This document shows, one piece after another, positions 45,469-55,735 of a stretch of DNA of 64,000 nucleotides (position 1 is its first letter; the number at the start of each line of letters is the position of its first letter). A program made the position numbers and the translations under genes. The stretch is from Leucocoprinus leucothites (lineage: Eukaryota > Basidiomycota > Agaricomycetes > Agaricales > Agaricaceae): assembly GCA_013368445.1 (NCBI GenBank), contig JAACJO010000004.1:1798001-1862000 (forward strand), given 5' to 3'. The notes under the pieces are model-generated. The model was not told the origin of the DNA and made no database searches. It worked only from the letters and a program-made list of their open reading frames with translations.

Positions 45469-45527
45469 TTACAGTGTGCCGTTTTGTCAGTAGGAAATCT
45501 GAGGCTGAGAAAATGAAATGCTTACTC

Positions 45528-46798
45528 CTATCGCTTTTTCCTGTTCGTGAGGAATTCGTGTTCTAATTGTGCAAGAAAAGCATCGGCGGCATCGGGAGGA
45601 CTAGCTCGAATTGTTTTTGTCGGAGGGGCAAACTTCGGAGCAGCAGTGGATTCAAGAAATGTGAAGGGGTCGATGTCTTTTGGAGGTGGTTTCGTCTGAG
45701 TCTCAGAGGCAGGAGTAGGCGTTGCATTCCCTGAGTCCGCTGAAGGGGAACCTTTGCGTCTTTTCCTTTTTTCTTCCAACAGCTTTCTTCTCTCCTCAAT
45801 CTCCCGTTTCCTCTTCTCCATGGCTCTACTCTTAGTAGAGCCCTCTTGCATCCCTTCGACCTCGCCAGGCAGCACGTCAATGGCTCCCGACTCTTGCCTT
45901 GTCTTCTCAGTTTCCTCTCGTACACTCTTTAGTTCTTCCATCTGCCTCTTCCTCGTTTCCTCGTCCACGGAGAACTGGTAGAAACCAGCTCCCTTCGCCC
46001 TCACTTCTCTCGTAGAGTCATAGTGGACATTCAGAGGGTTGTTATCCTCGGCATATTCCTTGGCAATTTCTGCAATGCGCTCTTCAGACGGCTTGTAAGT
46101 GGGGAAGTGGTTGACGGGATTATAAATGACAATGTCTTCATCCTCGTCCTCGTTTTGTGCACTATCACGCGGCAATAGCTCTCGAGGTATTTCTGAACGT
46201 CGAGCAGTTCGGAGACGGCCAAATTCGTCCTCATACTCGATGACAGGATCATCATCGTCCTCTGGTCGTTTGGGAACGGTCAATGACTCGTCCACATCAT
46301 CGCTGTCCGACTCGAACGCGCCAGTAGGTTTGCTGTCGAACTAACCTTTGTTAGAAGGAATCCGCCATGATTGGACAGCACGTACATCTACGAGTAGAGC
46401 GTCGTATTGTTTGTCATTAAGCCCGCCAGATTTTCCCTGCCGGAGTTTGTCATATATCTTTGCCTTGCGTTCCAATACTGCACGGGCCGATTCTAGGGTT
46501 GGCTTGCTGATCTCTTCTAACTGAATATCCCTGGAAGCACGCGCATTTACACCTTTATTTTGACGAGCCCAAGTAGTCGGTTTCTAAGAGAGCGAAGGTG
46601 GATCTTAGGAATTAAAAGACACAAACAGGAGAGATGCCTTACCTTGTCAGGTCGTTTAATCCCACCAACTATCTGCGTGCTTTTCCCTGCCGCTTTGCTT
46701 TTCGCGAATTCTGATTCTTGCTTGGCGAGTTCGGCTTTGAGGTCGAAAAATGAGCTCGCACTGACTCCTTTCGCTTTAGCTTTAGAGGAATGGGACAT
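45528..46798 (-). CDS. CCDC174: CCDC174-family nuclear protein
   Basis: Three exons, about 380 residues. The N-terminus SASSFFDLKAELAKQESEFA and later KPTTWARQNKGVNARASRDI are the conserved CCDC174 opening; then ARAVLERKAKIYDKLRQGKS, LLVDFDSK, and DPVIEYEDEFGRLRTARRSE IPRE. The C-terminal half is charged and coiled-coil (EETRKRQMEELKSVREETEK; KRKREIEERRKLLEEKRKRR), ending HEFLTNRKKR. In animals CCDC174 associates with the exon junction/spliceosome machinery; nuclear location agrees with the basic clusters. In 'YHYDSTREVR..GAGFYQFS' the segment GAGFYQFSVDEETR is also family-typical. The start MSHSSKAKAKGVSASS is chosen; an ATG twelve bases upstream (MISS) is in frame. Confidence 0.85.
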
Positions 46799-47015
46799 GG
46801 ATGAGATCAAGCCGAGATCAATTCGCCAGCCAGCGTTACAAAGACTGTGACCAGCTCAGTGATCTGAATAATTCGAATTTCGGCCATTTTCCCCTTTGAC
46901 ATACAATTCTGCAAATCGAGTATCCTTGCCCAGGGCCCAGAATCACGAATTACTATTATCATTGCAACCTATAAAACTAAATACAAAAATGACCGACTAT
47001 ATACCACCCATACCT

Positions 47016-48110
47016 CTACGCTTCGCTCGTCCCTCTGAATAATTTCGATTTCCAACTAGAGAAGAGTCTACTAGCAGACTTCACGTGTTTGGTACTCGAT
47101 GAAGTGGACGTTGACTTCAAGCTTCCTGCCTTTTTACGTCCCCATCGAAGTGTGGTTGGCGCTTCATCTTCAGACTCTGACTCAGAGTCCAAAGCCTCTG
47201 GCGAGTCTTTCCACGACTGCGGGATATTGTCATATTTACGGGCATCGGGTGCTTTTTCCAGGCGACGATGGGTTCTTCGCAATGATTTGTTCATGCTAAG
47301 CAAGCCTTTTGAAAGTCCCAGCCACCTTTCTCGAATGAATACAATCTCTTCCTTCGATGGGGGATCGTATTCCAGAGTCCCTGAGTGAAAGTAGTGCTCC
47401 TTTGTTTTCCTATAGTATTCAGCACACTCCTGCAACATTTTGTCGCATGAGTCCAAGACGACGCCCCAGTCCGAGAATATTTCAGATATCCCTCCAGAAG
47501 TGATTTCGGTTATACTGCTACCTACAGAAAGTGAGCTTAAAGCGCGCATCTATCACAGTTCCCAAATTTCTTACCATGTCTACTCCATTTGACTTCTAGG
47601 CTACGTTCCGTCAAGGAGACTGCATTAGAGAATGATTTCGTCTCCCTCTGCACCTTTTCGATTTGTTTTGCACCGGTCCCGGCCTGCGAGACTACGGTTG
47701 ACAGCTGCTTCAACACCTCTTCCCTCGCCGAACCTGCAGCCGACAGTTCTACTAGCTTCAGGGAAGCGGTTGCAAAATTCTGAGTGAGGGTTATAACGCT
47801 AATGAAGTTTTGACATATTTGAACGGTCTTTTTTCGTAGGTCGTCAATTTCCGACTTTAAGCCAAGGCCCCATGATGGTGCCCGATAGGCCCGTGCCTCT
47901 GCTGCAGCCATAGCGAGGTTCAGGAAGTCGAGGGGCGGCGGAAACATTGCAGCTATATCTGTTAATTTGCAAAGCGTTTGCTCTTCTGGGGGAAGCTGTG
48001 ATTATGATAAAATCAGCAAACTCAGCCGAGCAGAAGCACTGTAGCATGGGCTTACATTGAAAAAGGTGCATACTACACGGTGCTTGGTCGAAATAACATG
48101 GGAAGGCATT
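47016..48110 (-). CDS. Conserved-looking helical protein, function unknown
   Basis: Three exons, about 330 residues. Exon 1 encodes MPSHVISTKHRVVCTFFN, exon 2 begins LPPEEQTLCKLTDIAAMFPP PLDFLN and runs through long helices (SEIDDLRKKTVQICQNFISV; STVVSQAGTGAKQIEKVQRE). Exon 3 (GSSITEITSGGISEIFSDWG) has more helices and a Ser-rich basic tail (LKSTSTSSSTKHVKSASRLF). No transmembrane segment or catalytic motif. The splice from WSRH to GSSITEI is clean GT-AG. I do not recognise a family; it could be a cytosolic coiled-coil scaffold. The start is the first ATG in the first exon. Confidence 0.65.
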
Positions 48111-48610
48111 TCCTGGGCAGGTGGAAGGTGAAAGGGTCAAAGTGGGAACAGTGGAAGTCGAATAGGGCAGGGCTTTATATCCTCAAGAACAATAACTCTC
48201 GTTGCCAGTTGAGACTTTGTCTAACGAGACACGAGCCCTATCATTAGACGACCAATTGCTCAACAACCCAAGTATTAAGAGTACAATAAGGGAACAAAGC
48301 CCGGAGATATCCGAAAAAATACAGCTATGAATAGTCCGTGTTATAGGCGCTGGATGAAGCGCAATCAGATGCTACAGTACTAGGCCCCAGGCCTCCCAAA
48401 CCGCCGTCCGCTATACGTGCGCATGTATATGATACATACACCCGTGGCGGTATTTTCTCAACGCACGGAAAGAAACGAATTATGGGCTCGAAGGAAACAA
48501 TGTCACCTTCCCCTATCCCTTTGGCCTGACCTCCTCTTGAGGCTATATTCGGGAGGTAAGGTAGACGCATAATGTACACATTTCGATTCATCATTTGGCA
48601 ATTTGGCATA
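48111..48610. other. Intergenic region
   Basis: Promoter of the minus-strand helical-protein gene plus 3' UTR of the minus-strand membrane-protein gene. A 94-codon minus frame (48325-48609) shows no motif. Confidence 0.4.
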
Positions 48611-50376
48611 TCAAACGGGAGAGTCTGGTACCTTCAACTAGAAAATGCAGCTGTCAGAGGGGCATTTCTGAGAGGAGACTTGCCAGGACACTAACCATGC
48701 TGATGTCACCATCATCTAAGCTGTCGACTGGACTCTTGGGTATTTCCACCATGATTGGTCCATGAGACTTGGACTCCTCCATCCGATCCGGAGTGGCCGC
48801 TCGAAGTGTCAGCTCCATGTCATTCCCTCCCGCTATCAGCGAAAGGGTCCTGATTTGACTGAGGCTGAGAGCGCTCTGCTGCTGGAGGGCGTGGATACTG
48901 TCTTGTCTGCGCTTTCGGCCATTGAGCGAAGCTAGGAGTGCGTTGGTGTACCTATGGCACCATTAGCGAGGGGACGGGGAGAGGGAGGGAAGGGTACTTA
49001 CAATTTTCCTAGCACTGATGCCCTACATTTGCCGAAAGTTGATTAGTACAACATCTCCTTCACAACATTAACCAGAAGACTTACACTGCCTGATGTATGC
49101 TAGTGTTTTTGAAGAGCTCGAAAAGGAGCAGATCAAGCAAAGCCGTTAGTGCCGTCACAGCTCCAGTTTCGATGGCGTGAATCACAAGCTTGTTGACCAT
49201 TGTGGATGTGTGACCCCAAGGAGAGCCACGGCCTGCTTCGGCAAACTGATAAAAATGTTCAGGCAAAAGTCTCGCAGGAAATAGGACAACGCTCACAATA
49301 GCAATCATGCTTGCAGCGATGAGGACATCACAAGCAAAGCTCCCCCCGAGCCACAGCTGTATTCGGCCGTACATCAGAACAGCCGATTTAGATAAGGGAA
49401 AGAGACACGACAAACCTCAACAATCCAGGTCAGGCTCGCCATCTTATCAAATGTCCTGACAACACCGAACTGCTAGGGGCTTGAGTTTGACAGTATTGGT
49501 GCAGAGGGAGTGGACCTACGGAAATACCCCCATAAATTCCAGCACAACCCTGTAACATTGCGATCTGAAGAGAGGTCATGTTTGCATTCAGTACTTTCAG
49601 AAACTCAAGTGATGACCCGTACCGCAACAATGAGGATTGATACTGTCTGTGCCACTCTGGGATAATTTGTTGCAACCCTTAGTACCCAGATCCTCCTGTT
49701 ACAGGGTGGTCAGAATGCTATAAAAATTTGTGATTCGCAAGAGGTCATCCGTACCAGGCAAAAAACATCTGCACGATCATAGAGACTTGAGATAAAACCA
49801 TGAATAACAGTCTTCGTAGCAGACTTGGAAGGCTATCACTCACTCAAGCCGATCATGGGCGAAAAGGTTGCCGCCGACCATGGCAAGCCCATATTTTCGG
49901 TATTACTGCCCCAGTTGCCGATGAGCATCACCCAGCCATAATGCGTCATCAATGTTGTCTGCACTAGCTCAAGTACGAAAAGTCCGGCGACTGCCATTCA
50001 AAGTCAGCTTGTTGAAGCAGACGAGAGTTTGATGATGTGCCAACCTAAGCACTTGAGACCCCGCGAGTCATCGGGGTAACACACGAAGTAAACATCTAGA
50101 AGAAAAATTTAGCCCACTGTGGTTTAAACAATCGTTCAAACGCTCGTGACCTACAAACTTGTGTGATCAATATCCCCAGGAAACACCAGCCAAAAAGTGT
50201 CCCCATAAACTACAGGGCAGGGGATATGTATGAGAATCAATTTAGGATTTACTCTTGAGATAGAACGTACGATAGGTCCAGTCCTGGCGACGGAAAACTG
50301 GTCAGTAAAGAGGAGAGTTGTCCCAGGGAAAGTTAACGCACAGGAGAATCAAGTTTCCATCGGTACCCAACATCAT
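48611..50376 (-). CDS. DUF6534-type seven-helix membrane protein
   Basis: Multi-exon gene of about 350 residues. It starts MMLGTDGNLILL; a 13-base exon (GACTGGACCTATC) continues as TGPIF, giving TGPIFMGTLFGWCFLGILIT Q. Recognisable helices follow: VAQTTLMTHYGWV-like segments, SSLLRYGSSLEFLK, FACDVLIAASMIAIVSVVL, STMVNKLVIHAIETGAVTAL TALLDLLLFEL and YTNALLASLNGRKRRQDS. This layout, with seven helices, an 'INKL.iy.i.tG..Ts..al..l' block and a final NALLASLNxR, is that of DUF6534 proteins, which are greatly expanded in Agaricomycetes. Function unknown; often compared with opsin-like or lipid-interacting membrane proteins. The tail after the last helix is acidic. The 5' exons are inferred and less certain. 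Confidence 0.75.
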
Positions 50377-51399
50377 AGTAGAATTCTGTCAGATCCGACT
50401 ATGCAGGTACCAGGTTCTGTATTCGTTCACTATAACAAGCCGAGTCGTAATATGTAACAGCAGTGCAGTGAAGCACTCAAGAAGCGAAGGAGAGTGTGAG
50501 TTGGAGGTAAATGGGAGAATGGACGAGGTTTAGGGTGCGTAGATGCTGTGAAGGAAATTTGGTTGTAGAGTTGGGGGAAGAAAACTCCAACGTCCTATTC
50601 CGTTCTGGCCATATATTCGTTTCGGCAACTTCGCGCTCAACTCACGCTATCCCTCCATGCTGGCATTCCGGTTAGTTGGGACTCGGCCAAGAGCACGGGT
50701 CATATCCCAAAAGAGAAACAAACAGTGGAGAAGTCAGTACCGCCGCAAGAGCGACCCTGGAGATCCATCGTTTGATTCTTCCCTCGTCCCATCAAGAGGT
50801 AGCCGATCTACTTATGGCTTAGATGTCCCAATTGACTATATTTATATGAAATCAACACGGGGCGTGCCTCTACCGCTTCTGGGAGGGAATTCTAGCTCGA
50901 GAAATGGGAGCTTGACAAACAGAGGCAAGTCTGGATATGCTTTGCACCTGGCTCCGATACGGGACGGTGACAAATCCGCAGAGCGACCCGTCAAGCGGCG
51001 TCAAATTTTCATTGCACATGGTGGCCGTTCTATAATTGGAGCAATGAATGCATTGCGAGATTATGCCAGTCTACGAAGCAGAAAAATCTTCACTCTCACA
51101 AACTTCAGCTACAGGATACTGGGATCCTGCAACGCCCAGCTAGCACCTCCAGCCTCGTGTATCAACGCCCCTACAACTGGTAATTCTCCGACGGAGTTTT
51201 GAAGAACAAGGAATACCGATTAAGTTAAGCGCGGAATCAATGACGAGAGTCAAGACAAAGGGGTCACCAATTGAGGCAATCAACGGTTACGCGAAACACA
51301 CATCCAAATCCGAACGACTGAATCTCAGCCTGAGCGACTACGATGCTCGCACATACCTGTACCTGTCATTCAGATACGTATCATGGAACTGAGCGAAAT
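50377..51399. other. Intergenic region with an orphan frame
   Basis: It lies between the starts/ends of two minus-strand genes. It contains an uninterrupted plus-strand frame of 181 codons at 50657-51202 (next entry). The remainder has no coding signal. Confidence 0.4.
50657..51202 (+). CDS. Orphan frame, 181 codons, doubtful
   Basis: Starts MLAFRLVGTRPRARVIS and ends GNSPTEF. Basic and low in hydrophobic core residues, no motif, no splice sites needed. It lies just upstream of the minus-strand membrane-protein gene in the opposite orientation. The length is somewhat above chance for this window, but protein-like features are weak. Low confidence. Confidence 0.2.
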   Translation: MLAFRLVGTRPRARVISQKRNKQWRSQYRRKSDPGDPSFDSSLVPSRGSRSTYGLDVPIDYIYMKSTRGVPLPLLGGNSSSRNGSLTNRGKSGYALHLAPIRDGDKSAERPVKRRQIFIAHGGRSIIGAMNALRDYASLRSRKIFTLTNFSYRILGSCNAQLAPPASCINAPTTGNSPTEF

Positions 51400-53037
51400 T
51401 CAGACATACGTGGCGTCTATCTGTGTCAACTGGGGAAGTGCCAACATGACCTTTCGTCGATAACCCGCCCTATCCAACGTCTGGCACGGATTTGCTTCAA
51501 GATACAGCGTCTTGAGTGTCTTGATATGGCGTAATTGTGCGTCCAATGAATGCAGATCCGGTATCTTATTTCCATTCATCTAGCATAGTCGCGTTAGTCT
51601 AAGGTATGAAGTTGCGGGAATAATCGAGTCATACCCAAAGTTCTTCTAAATTCACCAGATGGTCAATATTCTCAATCGCGGGGATGAAGTTGTTGCCGAC
51701 GTCCAAAGTGGTCAATTGAGTCTGAGAATGGAGACTAATGAATCACCGAATCTAGAACAAACGACATGGCATATGCTCACGTTATGCTCTAATCCTTCTA
51801 AGCGCTCAAGACCGTTGTGACTGAGGTAGAGCTGATCGAGGTCTGTCAACGTGTCCAGGTTTTCAAGCTTGGTTATGCGGTTGGACTGAAGTGAAAGTAT
51901 TTTCAGCTTGCGTAGGTTCCCGATCCCTTCAAGCTTCGCGATTTTGTTCTTCCCAAGCCAAAGCTCTTCCAAGTTCACCAAGGCATCGAGCCCTTCCATC
52001 TTCTGCTGGCAGGGTAAATGACATTTGACGCCAGGGATGGCTACCACGCACCCGGATCCTATTGCCGCCGAGTTCCAGGCTTCTCAGCGAGCCCGAATGA
52101 TTAAAACCAGTGATCTTAGAAATCTTATTCTGAACGAAATAAATTGTATCGAGTGAAGTTAGAAACTCCAACCGGTCAGGTACAGCTCGCAGCAGGTTGA
52201 ATGACAGGTCCAGCACACTTGATTAGAGAAAAAGACAACATCAGTATATGGCAACCCCACAGCCCGAGTGGAAATGAATGATGGGCCCGAAGGACGTACG
52301 TGAGTTTCTGTAATTTATCCAGGGCATCACCGACACTCTTGATCTTGTTGTCGTAGAGATCCAACTCTTCAAGCAGGGTCAACTGGTGGAACACCTCGGG
52401 ATCTAAATGTGAAATGATATTTTGTCGGAGGCAAAGTTTCCTTAAGTGGGCGGCAAAACGGGCAAGATGTAAGTTCGCTAGGGATCCAATTCGGCAGTGG
52501 AGGAGCTCGAGTTCCTGTTTTGTTTTTCATTGTTGCGTGATTAATTTAAACGAAGGCACCCAAATGTCACAGCGGTGAACAAAGACTGACGGTGCAAAAC
52601 GGGAGGGAGGGAAAGCGCATACCGGTGAATCATCAGGGAAATCAGACAGGAAGTCACCATCGTCTGCTTCCTCCTCTTCACTTTTCTCTCCGTCTCCCTC
52701 GTCTTCGTCTGTTTCCGCTCCTAACGTGTCGTCCTGTGTCCCCGGAAGAACTACACGGGCACTCGGTGCCGATTTACGGTTCTCTTCTCTGTGATGAGCC
52801 CATCCACTTCGGTAAGTATAGCAACTTAAGTTTTGATAGATGAACAGATCTGTCGACTAACCTGCCGGGGACAATTCCTTGTTTCTCCTTCCCTTTGTCC
52901 TCTGATACATTTTCATCTACTACAATCTGGGGTGTCGCTTTGGTTACCCCTGCGGTTGGATCATTTAAATCTTCGCTAGCGAGTGCGGCGTCGCCAGCAA
53001 CTCGTACTTGAACTCTCTTCTCCTCTTCCAACGACAT
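51400..53037 (-). CDS. SDS22: Protein phosphatase 1 regulatory subunit Sds22
   Basis: Multi-exon gene of about 380 residues. After a disordered acidic N-terminus (GEKSEEEEADDGDF) come typical Sds22 leucine-rich repeats of 22 residues: LTLLEELDLYDNKIKSVGDA, TVLDLSFNLLRAVPDRLEFL, LDTIYFVQNKISKITGF, LRSLELGGNRIRKMEGLDAL, LEELWLGKNKIAKLEGIGNL, LKILSLQSNRITKLENLDTL, LDQLYLSHNGLERLEGLEHN, LTTLDVGNNFIPAIENIDHL and LEELWMNGNKIPDLHSL. The LRR cap follows (TLKTLYLEANPCQTLDRAGY RRKVMLALPQLTQIDATYV). Sds22 binds and controls PP1, with roles in mitosis and PP1 biogenesis. The terminal 'LPQLxQIDATxV' is the family's C-cap. The start is the first ATG (MSLEEEKRVQVRV). Confidence 0.93.
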
Positions 53038-55735
53038 CGTGGCAGCTTGGTGTGGACTCCCTTCGTGAAATCTGAAATCTTCAGTGAAAGCGCTGGTAGC
53101 AAACTTGGTGTGGTGCCGTGATAGGCGCGTGCAAGAAATCTTTCTCGAAGTCGAAGCTATCCAGAGATGCGGCTAGAGCGAAGACAACTGTAGTGGTCCC
53201 CCCACAATGCGAACAGAGGTAAGTGGTCAGTTTGGAGAAATCAAAGGAGATATTAGGACCCGCTATACCCTGCATGTAGTAAGGTGTGGCTGTGTCACTT
53301 AATAAAGCTTGATACCATCAGACCTCCACAGATAAGATAAGATAAATGAATGGCCGCTATGACGTCACCTCTAACCACAAAGTGTTCTCCCTGAACATAT
53401 TCGGTCATGCGATATAGTCGCAACATTCAGCCACAAAGCGCTTTAACGCGCCCAACGCCCAATGGAAGCTCTAGAACCCCCCCTCCGGCAATCTTACATC
53501 CGGCCGCTGTTGTTCCAATGGGAAGCTCCTTATCCATCCTACTCGGATCGCAACAAACCATACACAAACACAACTTCTATTGGGCGTTCATAAGCGCATA
53601 GTAAACTTTGTAACGCGTCACCAAACTGTTCTAGCCCCAATTCAAATCAAAACATCCCAAGACGCCGAACAAAAACCTCTCAAAGTTTCTGGAACGCAGT
53701 ACGTGACACATCAGAAGGTCTACTATCCGGGCCCATCTAAATAACTTTGCCGCGAGTTCACCACGAGGCCTCTCTAATCAACCTCCTGTCTTTATGCTTC
53801 CTGTGGGTCAAAGGGCAACCGAAGTGAGACGCTCACAATGAACATTGTCGCAAGTCAAGAACCAATTGGAACGCTTCGGGACATTGGAACCTCGTGTTTT
53901 GTTGACTTCTTAGCTGCGCGTTTTGTTGTCAAGCGGCAGCATTGAACACGCCTGGTAGGTCACCCATGGGATTGGAGTTGACCAAAGGGTATCCGGGATG
54001 AGGATGGAAGCTCTCGTTTCATGAAAAGGTCATGATGTAGATCGATAAGGAGTCAACTATTTTACGTGTACCGTGTATAGAGGCCATCAATCATTGTGAA
54101 AGCTTGGGACATCACATATACATACATCTATTAAGTAGTATGTACAACCCGCCGTTAAGGCGGTTAACACAAAAAAGGCAATAAAAATATCAAACATATG
54201 TACTCTATGAGTATCATACTTTTACGAGTACCAGACGTTGGGTTGCGATAAATAAAGAAAAGCCTTTCGACAAACAAGGAGCTAAAGACCATGATGGGTA
54301 GAAAAACACGCTCGGAAAGAAGATAACGCACGTGGAGAGAAAGAGCTGTTGGGAAAGAACAGCACAAAGGTGACTAGACGGAGAATGGAAAAGAACGACT
54401 CTTGAGCATGATGTTTCAAAACTCGAAGCCGCGAAAAGGGAAACAAAAATGCAAGGCACACAACCTCGAACGGAAACGCATGGCGCCCAAACCGCGCAGT
54501 TTGCATCCGATTCGTGGAAAAGAACCCAAGCCATGCGACGAACAGAACGTAGGAAGGCAAACAAGGAATCATCATACTGACACAACAGATAACCCCACTC
54601 CACCGTCAACACAGGAAGAGCCCAAATGCATAATAGTAAAGGCGCAGGTTATGTGTATGTCGTAGTTAATAATCGGAACTAGTAAAAGTAGGAAGAGAGA
54701 AACTATTCGGCATACACCGTATCATTATTAAGCTGATGAACACAAGTTTGCGGTTGCGATGGGTGCTGAATGCGAGGGAAATGTCGATCGGCGTGAAGGT
54801 AGCTGAGATATGACTCTGAACGTTTGTCAACAAGGTACGGAAGCGGGGGAAAAAGGAAGAGGGAAACGGCCCGAAGACGGGAGGTCGTAATGCGATAGGG
54901 GTGACGGAGGAAGGGGGATCCAGCGTGTGCGTCAAATACAAGCTCATACAATGAGGTCATAACACTGGCGTTATGCGAAGCCATGACAAAAGCCAAGGAT
55001 TAAAAGGGAAAGATGGATGTAAGGACTCGCGAAACAAAGTGCATAATAGCGAAAAGAGAAAAGTATCCCTTCAAAAAAGGTTCTCAAGCCCAAGAAACTC
55101 AAATGTCACCAACAGAGAAAGAGAACATGGTAAAAGAAGGGAGAAAAGAAACCCGAAGCGAAGAATGAGAAAAAAAAGAAGCGCGCAGAATATCCGTAAA
55201 ATTACAACTCCATCAAAAGCCAAGTGTGGTCGGCGGAGAGTGAAAAAAGATGCATGAAGGAGATGCGGTAAAGGTCGATAAACGTTCAGAGACATGAGGA
55301 TGCGGGTGGTGGCAATGCGCCAGTATGTAGTATGCAATCACGTATGCTGCACTACGCACTTATGCGAGTATAGTCCGAGATTTCAATAGCGGTGGGAGAG
55401 GGAGGGACGGAGAGATGCATTATCAAAAAAAAACCAGCAGGGATGCCACCCGCCCCACCATCATTCCTTGCAACGTGTGTGTATGCGTATAACAGACCAG
55501 GCCGGCCAAGCGGGAAGGGGAGAAACGTTGAGAGTCGAGTTAAAGCCAAAGGGTCTAGGTCCAGCCAGCCACAATTAAACCAGACTTGGAGTCGGAGAGT
55601 CAAGGGGAACGGGAGCCTGTGGGTTGCACTAACTGCAATGGAACACCGGCATCCTGATTCACTTCATCTTCAACCTTCAATGAATACCCGGATAATAATC
55701 AGGAATCTCACCGCTTCGACCACGTTCTCAAAAAA
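53038..55735. other. Long non-coding tract, purine-rich on the plus strand
   Basis: 2.7 kb with no recognised gene. From about 54,170 to 55,400 the plus strand is rich in A and G (so the minus strand is pyrimidine-rich), ending close to the stop of the minus-strand PAS/GATA gene. Frames here are compositional artefacts. It could be an unusually long 3' UTR of that gene or a separate non-coding transcript. The left part includes the SDS22 promoter; a 64-codon minus frame at 53081-53275 is not convincing. Confidence 0.45.

Noticed and set aside
54164..55337. Minus-strand frames of 67-132 codons with hydrophobic stretches
   Set aside because: Produced by the pyrimidine-rich minus strand; Phe/Leu/Ser-rich with no consistent exon structure.
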